A program made the translations under genes and the position numbers. From positions 1 to 7,397 of the forward strand of contig CATMOP010000095.1 of NCBI GenBank assembly GCA_950072225.1: a DNA stretch of 7,397 nucleotides. Reading direction: 5' to 3'. The notes beneath the pieces are model-generated. The model did not search any database, was not told the origin of the DNA, and was given only the letters and a program-made list of their open reading frames with translations. Shown piece after piece: positions 1-5,503 of the stretch; position 1 is the first letter of the stretch; each line of letters starts with the position of its first letter. The DNA is from an uncultured Nitrospina sp. GTDB lineage: Bacteria > Nitrospinota > Nitrospinia > Nitrospinales > VA-1.

Positions 1-1298
1 TGAAAGGCTCCCTGTTGGAGGGGTTGGGGCAGTTTGACCGAGCTTTAGATGAGTTTAAGAAAGGGGCGATGATAGAACCCAATAATCCTCTTATACAGTT
101 TTACCTGGGGCGGGCCTATTTGCGCGCAAACCAGTTGCAGGAGGCCGAGAAAAGTCTAGAAAAGTCTGTCTCCCTGAAACCCAACTTGCTTCAGGCCCGA
201 CACCATTTCGCCTGGGTGCTCGAGCGTCAGGGCAAAACAATTGCGGCGTTGAAAGAGTATGGACTATTGTTAAAGATGAAGCCAGATAATGTCTATATTA
301 AGAACCGAGTTTCACAGCTTCACGCTTCCGGCTCTTTGAGCCCGGAGGGCCCTCGGGGTGATGAAGGCATTCCTCTCGAGCTGGAAAAGCAACCTAATAT
401 CCATATGCGTATTGCAACGATTTACTTTGAGCAAACTTTATACATGGAAGCATTGGAAGAGTTTCAGCTTGTTCTTGCCGAGCACGATTACAAGGATCCG
501 CATGTCCTCATGGCCCGAATTTATGAAATCCACGGCCGTCTGGATATAGCCGTAAAGGAGTTTGAAAAACTCAGGAAGCTGGAGCCGAAATCTATAGACG
601 TTATCCTTTATACGGCACGGCTCTATAGCTTAATGAAAAAGACACAAAATTCGGTGACTCTGCTCGTTGAAGCCATTGAAATGGAACCTGATAACCACCA
701 GCTTCATCACTCCCTGGCGCTGGCCTATATGGCCCAAAATAAAAATGCTAAGGCGATTGAATCCATGAGCAAAGCCTTGGCCTTGAACTCTCAAAAAGAT
801 TCCTACTATTTTGAGTTGGGTGCCTTGATGGAAAAGGCAGGGGATTTTAAAGGGGCCATGGAAAATATGAGGCAGGCGATTGAGTTAAATCCCTTGCACT
901 CCAACGCGCATAATTTTTTAGGGTATATGTACGCGCTGGAAGGGCATGATCTTGACCAAGCCCTTGTGCATTTAAAGAAAGCCCTGACGACCCAGCCCCG
1001 CAATGGCTATTTCCTGGACAGTCTGGGTTGGATATATTTCAAAAAGGGTGATTCGAAAAAAGCTTTAACACAAATTCAGAAGGCCATGATCTATACGGAT
1101 CCAGACCCGGTTCTTTATGACCATCTTGGAGATATTTTGTTCTCCCTGAAAAATTATGATGAGGCCAGTGGGGCATGGAAAAACAGCTTGTTTCTCACGG
1201 TGAACCCAAAAGGCGATTTGGGTGGAGAATTTCCGGATCCGCAAATACTTAAGAATAAAATCGACAAAGCACGAAATCTTATGCAACAGAGCTATTAA
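1..1298 (+). CDS. TPR-repeat protein, 5'-truncated
   Basis: The reading frame is open from the left edge (first full codon at 3) to TAA at 1296-1298. The TTG at 15 lies inside a TPR helix, so it is probably not the true start and the N-terminus is missing. About 430 residues are visible, almost all made of 34-residue TPR units with the usual G-Y/A-A-P spacing; I count roughly eleven. A Pro/Gly/Glu-rich linker at about 321-400 splits them into two blocks. The last three units contain HNFLGYMYA, DSLGWIYF and YDHLGDIL, a C-terminal pattern common in TPR proteins of Deltaproteobacteria. TPRs bind other proteins; nothing here identifies a catalytic domain or a specific partner. The LolB-like gene starts 9 nt downstream, so a role in envelope or lipoprotein handling is possible but only inferred. 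A signal peptide or lipobox, if present, would lie off-window. Confidence 0.9.
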   Translation, partial: KGSLLEGLGQFDRALDEFKKGAMIEPNNPLIQFYLGRAYLRANQLQEAEKSLEKSVSLKPNLLQARHHFAWVLERQGKTIAALKEYGLLLKMKPDNVYIKNRVSQLHASGSLSPEGPRGDEGIPLELEKQPNIHMRIATIYFEQTLYMEALEEFQLVLAEHDYKDPHVLMARIYEIHGRLDIAVKEFEKLRKLEPKSIDVILYTARLYSLMKKTQNSVTLLVEAIEMEPDNHQLHHSLALAYMAQNKNAKAIESMSKALALNSQKDSYYFELGALMEKAGDFKGAMENMRQAIELNPLHSNAHNFLGYMYALEGHDLDQALVHLKKALTTQPRNGYFLDSLGWIYFKKGDSKKALTQIQKAMIYTDPDPVLYDHLGDILFSLKNYDEASGAWKNSLFLTVNPKGDLGGEFPDPQILKNKIDKARNLMQQSY

Positions 1299-1303
1299 GA
1301 AGG
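1297..1303 (+). promoter_or_regulatory. Ribosome binding site for the LolB-like gene
   Basis: AAGAAGG lies 4 nt before TTG at 1308 and overlaps the stop codon of the TPR gene. It is the main reason to prefer this TTG over the in-frame GTG at 1332, which has no purine-rich sequence before it. Confidence 0.5.
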
Positions 1304-1307
1304 CCCG

Positions 1308-2129
1308 TTGAATTCCTACCTGTTACCCAGTGTGGCAAACCACCATCCATTTTTAAGACTTCTCGTTTTTATTTTAATATTTGTGGGCTGGGGTTGTCAG
1401 CCCCGCATTGAACCGGTTGCTCCACATTTATTAAAAGATTCCATTACCACCGGTTACATTTTAAAATGGCTGAAAGACCGGGCTGGGGAAATCAAAAACC
1501 TCAAATCTTTTGCCCGCACCACATTTCTGAGCCAAAAGCTAAAGCAAACATTTCGCCAAACACTAATAATTCAAAATAACCGGTCTATCCGAGTGGATAC
1601 CTATGGTTTGTTTGGCCAGGCCATGGGGGTTTTTACTTATCATAAGGGTAGGACTGTATTTTTTAATCCGGCTAATGGCAGGTATTATTCCGGGCTGGAA
1701 GTAGAATCCCTGATGGAGAAAATGCTGGGAACAGGGTTGGACTTTCGCGAGCATCTTCGAGTTTTTACCGGTCATATTCCAAGGCTCGAGTTTCTTAAGG
1801 TTTTGGATTCGCGCTTGAATTCAGATCGGACGCAATACATACTGCAGTTAACCGATATCCAGCGGGGGGGTAGTGTAACGATTCTGTTTTCCGCCATGAC
1901 TTTGCTTCCTTTTGAGATGACCCGAAAACTGGGGGAGCATATTATCTATTCAGTTAAATGGCAGGAATACGCCAAAGTTGGGGATCACGATTTTCCTCAT
2001 CTGGTGACATTGTCATTTCCTGAACAACAGGAAACCATTCGGGTAAAGTATAAAAATCCTGTTATCAACCAGGAGCTACCGCCGGATACGTTTCAATTCT
2101 TGGGACCTTCTTCCTTGAAAATACAATGA
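1308..2129 (+). CDS. LolB-like outer-membrane lipoprotein (LolB/DUF4292 type)
   Basis: This 273-residue protein has an N-terminal hydrophobic stretch (about residues 16-28) ending in Cys30, as in a lipoprotein signal peptide. The lipobox, VGWG|C, is atypical because Gly, not Leu, is at -3. The rest looks like a LolA/LolB beta-sandwich: alternating hydrophobic strands, the segment DTYGLFGQAMGVF (about 93-105), a GHIPRLEF segment near 155-165, and a C-terminal LPPDTFQF before the last strand. LolB accepts lipoproteins from LolA and inserts them into the outer membrane. The gene stands directly before ispE and prs, as lolB does in E. coli, which supports the call; sequence similarity alone is weak, and a DUF4292 or LolA-type lipoprotein is the alternative. 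The start is TTG; GTG at 1332 would give a shorter signal peptide. The stop overlaps the ispE start by 4 nt. Confidence 0.65.
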   Translation: MNSYLLPSVANHHPFLRLLVFILIFVGWGCQPRIEPVAPHLLKDSITTGYILKWLKDRAGEIKNLKSFARTTFLSQKLKQTFRQTLIIQNNRSIRVDTYGLFGQAMGVFTYHKGRTVFFNPANGRYYSGLEVESLMEKMLGTGLDFREHLRVFTGHIPRLEFLKVLDSRLNSDRTQYILQLTDIQRGGSVTILFSAMTLLPFEMTRKLGEHIIYSVKWQEYAKVGDHDFPHLVTLSFPEQQETIRVKYKNPVINQELPPDTFQFLGPSSLKIQ

Positions 2130-3028
2130 CACCTGCCACCATTGCTTTTAAAACACCTGCCAAAGTAAACCTGGGACTCCATATGCTTGGCAAGCGTGAA
2201 GACGGTTTTCATGAACTCGAAACCCTGTTCCAAATGGTGAATTGGTGCGACGAGATTCAAATTGAATGTCTTGCGGATGGGTTGGAGCTGACCTGTAATC
2301 AACCGGATATTCCCACTGATGAAGGAAACCTGATTATCAAGGCCGCTCGCTTGTTGCAAAGCCGTTTTCCCGATCAGTGCAAGGGGGCAAGAATCCATTT
2401 AAAAAAAAATATTCCCCATGGGGCCGGATTAGGAGGGGGCAGTGGCAATGCCGCCGGAATTTTGTTAGGACTCAACTTCTTATGGGGTTTGAAATTAAAG
2501 CGGGAGGATCTGATTTTGATGGCTTCCGAATTGGGTTCGGATGTGCCTTTTTTCCTTCTTTCCCCCTGTGCCATAGGCAGGAGCAAGGGGGAAATCCTAG
2601 AACCGGTAAATAGTTCCATTAAGTTTTATATTCTAATGGTTTATCCTGGTTTTGCCCTGTCCACGGCCTGGGTGTATGGAAATCTAAAATTGAAGTTGAC
2701 AAAGCAGGAAAATAATATTAGCATTTTGAAAAATTTTCTCTTGCAGTCGAAGTTTGCCCAACTGGGGGCGGCCTGGGTCAATGATCTGGAACCTGTTGTA
2801 TTTCAAGAGTATCCGGAGATTTTTGCGATAAAAAAGCAGATCCTTGCTTTCGGCGCAAAGGGGGCACTCCTTTCAGGAAGCGGCTCCACTGTCTTTGGTC
2901 TTTTTGACAATCTCGAAACAGCGAAAACTGCGTACGCCCGGTTGGAGGGTGGGAAATTCAGGCTGTTTTTAGCTGAGAGCATTGTCAGCTTATCTGAATT
3001 ATATCCTGAGGAAATGTTAGCCTGCTAG
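2126..3028 (+). CDS. ispE: 4-diphosphocytidyl-2-C-methyl-D-erythritol kinase
   Basis: This cytoplasmic GHMP-family kinase phosphorylates CDP-methylerythritol with ATP, the fourth step of the MEP pathway to isopentenyl diphosphate. The 300-residue length is normal for the family. PAKVNLGLHMLGKREDGFHE (residues 11-30) is the N-terminal signature and holds Lys13, matching the catalytic Lys10 of E. coli IspE. IPHGAGLGGGSGNAAG (96-111) is the ATP-binding glycine-rich loop. GSDVPFF (137-143) carries Asp139, the likely catalytic base. GALLSGSGSTVFGLF (256-270) is the third GHMP motif. ATG at 2126 overlaps the previous stop (ATGA). I see no clear Shine-Dalgarno sequence before it, so translation is probably coupled to the LolB-like gene. 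All key residues are present and the gene looks intact. The stop at 3026-3028 is directly followed by a hairpin. Confidence 0.97.
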   Translation: MTPATIAFKTPAKVNLGLHMLGKREDGFHELETLFQMVNWCDEIQIECLADGLELTCNQPDIPTDEGNLIIKAARLLQSRFPDQCKGARIHLKKNIPHGAGLGGGSGNAAGILLGLNFLWGLKLKREDLILMASELGSDVPFFLLSPCAIGRSKGEILEPVNSSIKFYILMVYPGFALSTAWVYGNLKLKLTKQENNISILKNFLLQSKFAQLGAAWVNDLEPVVFQEYPEIFAIKKQILAFGAKGALLSGSGSTVFGLFDNLETAKTAYARLEGGKFRLFLAESIVSLSELYPEEMLAC

Positions 3029-3029
3029 C

Positions 3030-3050
3030 CGTGTACCCCTTCGGGGCACG
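3030..3050 (+). other. GC-rich hairpin just after ispE
   Basis: Bases 3030-3033 pair with 3047-3050 (CGTG/CACG) and 3036-3039 with 3043-3046 (CCCC/GGGG). This leaves a 2-nt UA bulge at 3034-3035 and a UUC loop; the core can also be drawn as a shorter stem closed by a C(UUCG)G tetraloop. It starts 2 nt after the ispE stop. No T-tract follows (next bases AAAGCC), so it is not a standard intrinsic terminator. It may protect the 3' end of the upstream mRNA or belong to a larger structure; function unknown. Confidence 0.5.
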
Positions 3051-3086
3051 AAAGCCTAGGAAGAATATCACGGGGCAGATTGCAAG

Positions 3087-3111
3087 AACTTACTGCGTCG
3101 AGAAGTCAGTT
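3087..3111 (+). other. Second hairpin upstream of tRNA-Gln
   Basis: AACT (3087-3090) pairs with AGTT (3108-3111) and ACT (3092-3094) with AGT (3104-3106). There is one T-C mismatch (3091/3107) and a 9-nt loop, 3095-3103. The stem is weaker than that at 3030-3050 and could be chance, but both fall in the same 108-nt non-coding gap. I do not recognise a known RNA family here. Confidence 0.3.
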
Positions 3112-3136
3112 GGGCGCGAATTGAGTTTTTATACTT

Positions 3137-3212
3137 TGGGGCGTCGTCAAGTGGCTAAGACACAGGATTTTGATTCCTGCATTCGGAGGTTCGAGTCCTC
3201 CCGCCCCAGCCA
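3137..3212 (+). tRNA. tRNA-Gln (anticodon UUG)
   Basis: A complete cloverleaf can be folded by eye. The acceptor stem is 3137-3143 with 3202-3208, seven pairs including U1-A72, a weak first pair characteristic of tRNA-Gln. The D stem is 3146-3148/3159-3161. The anticodon stem is 3163-3167/3175-3179, with loop TTTTGAT and anticodon TTG at 3170-3172 (reads CAA, and CAG by wobble). The variable loop is 5 nt. The T stem is 3185-3189/3197-3201 with loop TTCGAGT. The discriminator is G3209 and the CCA end is encoded (3210-3212). The gene lies between ispE and prs on the same strand, with prs starting 26 nt after the CCA, so it may be cut out of a longer mRNA by RNase P and 3' nucleases. I could not place a convincing promoter of its own. 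Confidence 0.97.
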
Positions 3213-3238
3213 GATTTTTACAAGGAACTTTTTAGAGT

Positions 3239-4204
3239 ATGTATTCCAGCGATAACGGGCGGATGCTTGTTTTTTCAGGTCGGGCTAATTCGCTTTTGGC
3301 GGCGAATATTTGTAAGTACCTCGATATTCCCGTGGGGGAAACGGTGATTCGCGATTTCTCCGACAAAGAGATTTATGTGCGGATCGAAGAGAATGTTCGC
3401 GGTGGAGACGTTTTTGTTATCCAGCCGACTTGTTGTCCCGGCAATACCAATTTGATGGAGTTGCTGATCATGATCGATGCCTTGCGCCGGTCGTCAGCAA
3501 AAAGGATCACGGCGGTGATCCCCTATTACGGTTATGCGCGCCAGGATCGCAAATGCGAACCAAGGGTGCCGATCACCTCTAAACTGATTGCTGATTTGCT
3601 GGAAACGGCAGGAACGGATCGGGTATTGACGGTCGATCTGCATGCCGGACAGATCCAGGGATTTTTCAATATTCCCGTGGACCATCTGTTCGCCATGAAT
3701 GTTCTGATTGATTATATTCGTACACGTGCATTGCCGAATTTGATTGTTATTTCGCCCGATGCGGGAGGGGTGGAACGGGCCAGGGCTTTTGCCAAAAGGC
3801 TGAAAACCTCTCTGGCTATTATCGATAAGCGCAGGGATATTGCCAACGAAGCCAAAGCCATGAATATTATTGGTGACGTAAAGGGCAAGGTGGCGTTTAT
3901 TGTGGACGATATGATTGATACTGCGGGAACCCTCATGGAAGCGACTGATGCTTTGTTGGGGGCTGGCGCAAAAGAGGTTCATGCCTGTTGTTCCCACCCG
4001 GTTCTTTCTGGTCCTGCGTTGGAGCGAATCAGTAACTCTCCGATCAAATCGGTGGTGACGACGGACACCATTCCTTTAGGAAACGGGTTGAGTCAAAACC
4101 CGAAGATCAAGGTGCTTTCGATAGCGCCATTGCTGGGAGAAGCTATTTTAAGGATTCACGAAGAAACCTCGGTCAGTTCGTTATTCGACTCAACCAAGGA
4201 ATAA
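3239..4204 (+). CDS. prs: Ribose-phosphate pyrophosphokinase (PRPP synthetase)
   Basis: The enzyme transfers pyrophosphate from ATP to ribose-5-phosphate, giving PRPP for purine, pyrimidine, NAD, His and Trp synthesis. The 321-residue length fits class I enzymes. Visible motifs are NLMELLIMIDALRRSSAKRI (71-90), IPYYGYARQDRK (94-105, ATP site), DLHAGQIQGFF (133-143, with metal-binding His135), SPDAGGVERAR (172-182), the catalytic flexible loop starting at KRRD (197-200), the PRPP-binding loop VDDMIDTAGT (222-231), and the C-terminal SVSSLF typical of the family. The segment PTCCPGNTN (63-71) is slightly unusual, with two Cys where the family usually has one or none. The ATG at 3239 has AAGGA at 3222-3226, a long 12-nt spacing. 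Met9 (ATG at 3263) would also give a normal N-terminus just before the VFSG strand, so the start is not settled. It follows tRNA-Gln and precedes rplY, a common bacterial order. Confidence 0.97.
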   Translation: MYSSDNGRMLVFSGRANSLLAANICKYLDIPVGETVIRDFSDKEIYVRIEENVRGGDVFVIQPTCCPGNTNLMELLIMIDALRRSSAKRITAVIPYYGYARQDRKCEPRVPITSKLIADLLETAGTDRVLTVDLHAGQIQGFFNIPVDHLFAMNVLIDYIRTRALPNLIVISPDAGGVERARAFAKRLKTSLAIIDKRRDIANEAKAMNIIGDVKGKVAFIVDDMIDTAGTLMEATDALLGAGAKEVHACCSHPVLSGPALERISNSPIKSVVTTDTIPLGNGLSQNPKIKVLSIAPLLGEAILRIHEETSVSSLFDSTKE

Positions 4205-4265
4205 AAAATCAGGCTTATGCGTTATAGATTTTATGTGGAGCGCTCATAGCTTTATCACACGGATT

Positions 4266-4269
4266 GGAG
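4266..4269 (+). promoter_or_regulatory. Ribosome binding site deciding the L25 start
   Basis: GGAG lies 6 nt before ATG at 4276. This favours the ATG over the in-frame TTG at 4264, which overlaps this site; starting at ATG also gives the usual short N-terminus of L25/CTC proteins. The rest of the 71-nt gap 4205-4275 shows no feature I can defend. Confidence 0.7.
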
Positions 4270-4275
4270 TTTAGA

Positions 4276-4932
4276 ATGTCAGTTCTAGCGGGAAAATTAA
4301 GGAAAGTAACCGGAAAATCTGCCACACGGGATGTTCGAAACGATGAGGCTATGCCTGCGGTGGTGTATGGATTAAAAGACAACCTCAATCTGATTGTTGA
4401 CCCCAAGGAACTACAAAAGCTCCTTGAAGAAAATGGTCGCAATGCTTTGATTGAACTCAACATCGAAGGGGACTCCAGCCGGAATGTGGTGTTGAAGGAA
4501 TATCAAACCCATCCGTTAAAGTCGGGTTGGTTGCACGCGGATTTCCTGGAAGTCGATGTAACAAAAAAAATCAAGGTCAAGGTTCCTGTTTTATTGGTGG
4601 GCGTTGCCCCAGGTGAAAAACAGGGCGGGGTGGTCAACCACATCATTCGCCACCTGGAGATAGAGAGTATTCCCAAGAATATCCCTGAAAAAATTGAGTT
4701 TCCCATGGATGAGGTGCAACTCAATCAGGTGATTCATGTATCCGATCTTGTGGTGGGAGAAGATGTGACAATTGTTAATCTCCCCACTGATGTGGTGTTG
4801 ACTATTCACGAAGAAAAGGTGAAAGAGGAGATACCTGAAGGCGAAGAAGTTGAGGAAGGCATAGAAGGCGAAGAAGCTGAAGCCGCTACCTCAGAACCGG
4901 CGGATACTGCCGGGAATAAAGAAGACGGTTAA
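4276..4932 (+). CDS. rplY: 50S ribosomal protein bL25, long CTC/TL5 form
   Basis: The protein binds 5S rRNA in the large ribosomal subunit. At 218 residues it is the two-domain CTC/TL5 form, not the short, roughly 95-residue L25 of E. coli. The N-terminal RNA-binding barrel spans about 4-95, with GKSATRDVRNDEAMPAVVYG (13-32) and QTHPLKSGWLHADFLEVD (77-94). The C-terminal domain spans about 97-180, with GVAPGEKQGGVV (109-120) and IESIPKNIPEKIEF (129-142). Residues 179-218 form a disordered, Glu-rich acidic tail, a frequent feature of long L25 proteins. ATG at 4276 is chosen because GGAG lies 6 nt upstream. The gene sits 71 nt after prs and 8 nt before pth, a widely conserved grouping. CTC-type L25 has been linked to stress tolerance in some bacteria; nothing here shows that directly. 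Confidence 0.95.
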   Translation: MSVLAGKLRKVTGKSATRDVRNDEAMPAVVYGLKDNLNLIVDPKELQKLLEENGRNALIELNIEGDSSRNVVLKEYQTHPLKSGWLHADFLEVDVTKKIKVKVPVLLVGVAPGEKQGGVVNHIIRHLEIESIPKNIPEKIEFPMDEVQLNQVIHVSDLVVGEDVTIVNLPTDVVLTIHEEKVKEEIPEGEEVEEGIEGEEAEAATSEPADTAGNKEDG

Positions 4933-4940
4933 AATAAAAG

Positions 4941-5498
4941 GTGTTCTTGATTTTGGGTCTGGGCAATCCCGGGCCACGCTACGAGCTGACGCGGCACAAC
5001 GCCGGGTTTTGGGTGGTAGATAACCTGGCCGAAAAATATAACATTCGGCTGGAACGCCACAAATATTTCTCCTTGTTTGGAAAGGGGGAAGTGGAAGGGC
5101 TCGAAGTTGTTATAGCGAAACCGATGACTTATATGAATGAAAGCGGAAAAGCGGCCAAGTCGTTGCTTTCCGCTTTTAATCTTTCGCCAGAGCAATTGCT
5201 GGTGATTCATGACGACATCGACCTTCCCCTTGGCAGGATTAAAAAAAAGTTCAAAGGGGGCGATGGTGGGCAACTGGGAATTCGATCAACGATTCAATCC
5301 ATACGGACCGGGGAATTTGCGCGGGTTCGTGTGGGAATCGGCCGGCCCGAAGATAAAGACGATATTGTCGATTATGTGTTGTCCCCATTTGACGAACAAG
5401 ATTCAGGTCTGTTAAACGAGGTTATGGAACAAGCGGTGCAAACAGTAGAAGGGGCGCTCAAAGAACTAAATAAACGATCAAAATCAACGGAGGATTGA
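4941..5498 (+). CDS. pth: Peptidyl-tRNA hydrolase
   Basis: Pth cleaves the ester bond of peptidyl-tRNAs dropped from stalled ribosomes, freeing tRNA for reuse in the cytoplasm. The 185-residue length is normal. LGLGNPGPRYELTRHNAGF (5-23) contains Asn9 and catalytic His19 (E. coli Asn10, His20). KPMTYMNESG (60-69) holds Met65-Asn66 (E. coli Met67-Asn68). HDDIDLPLG (90-98) holds Asp92 (E. coli Asp93), and RVRVGIGRP (128-136) is the C-terminal signature. Odd point: where the family normally reads GGHNGL, this protein reads GGQLGI (109-114), so the positions of E. coli His113 and Asn114 are Gln111 and Leu112. The main catalytic residues remain, so activity is still likely. The start is GTG with a weak ribosome binding site (AAAAG directly before it); it matches the family start. 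rplY ends 8 nt upstream and hppA begins 5 nt downstream, so these are probably co-transcribed. Confidence 0.95.
   Translation: MFLILGLGNPGPRYELTRHNAGFWVVDNLAEKYNIRLERHKYFSLFGKGEVEGLEVVIAKPMTYMNESGKAAKSLLSAFNLSPEQLLVIHDDIDLPLGRIKKKFKGGDGGQLGIRSTIQSIRTGEFARVRVGIGRPEDKDDIVDYVLSPFDEQDSGLLNEVMEQAVQTVEGALKELNKRSKSTED
5489..5493 (+). promoter_or_regulatory. Ribosome binding site for hppA
   Basis: GGAGG lies 10 nt before ATG at 5504, inside the last codons of pth. A second purine-rich site, AAAGGAG (5519-5525), is only 2 nt before the in-frame ATG at 5528, which is too close for normal use, so 5504 is the better start. Confidence 0.65.
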
Positions 5499-5503
5499 AC
5501 AGA

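Noticed and set aside
2437..2457. Asn in the IspE glycine loop (GGGSGNAAG) as a possible defect
   Set aside because: E. coli IspE also has Asn at this place (GGGSSNAA), so it is normal family variation.
3030..3060. Hairpin as an intrinsic terminator of the ispE operon
   Set aside because: No run of T follows the stem; the next bases are AAAGCCTAGG.
3130..3135. TATACT, a good -10 promoter box just before the tRNA
   Set aside because: Transcription would start about 7 nt later, inside the tRNA acceptor stem, and no -35 box lies at 16-18 nt spacing. It cannot drive a complete tRNA.
3031..3255. A 74-codon open frame starting with GTG across the gap and the tRNA
   Set aside because: It runs straight through the tRNA-Gln gene and into prs, has no ribosome binding site and resembles no protein family; it is a chance frame.
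3494..3997. 167-codon antisense frame opposite prs
   Set aside because: It lies entirely opposite conserved Prs motifs, has no recognisable domain, and its length is explained by the codon bias of prs.
4154..4166. 13-nt exact repeat (ATTCACGAAGAAA) shared with 4804-4816
   Set aside because: Both copies encode Ile-His-Glu-Glu in frame near the end of structured domains of unrelated genes; the match is best explained by chance and shared codon choice.
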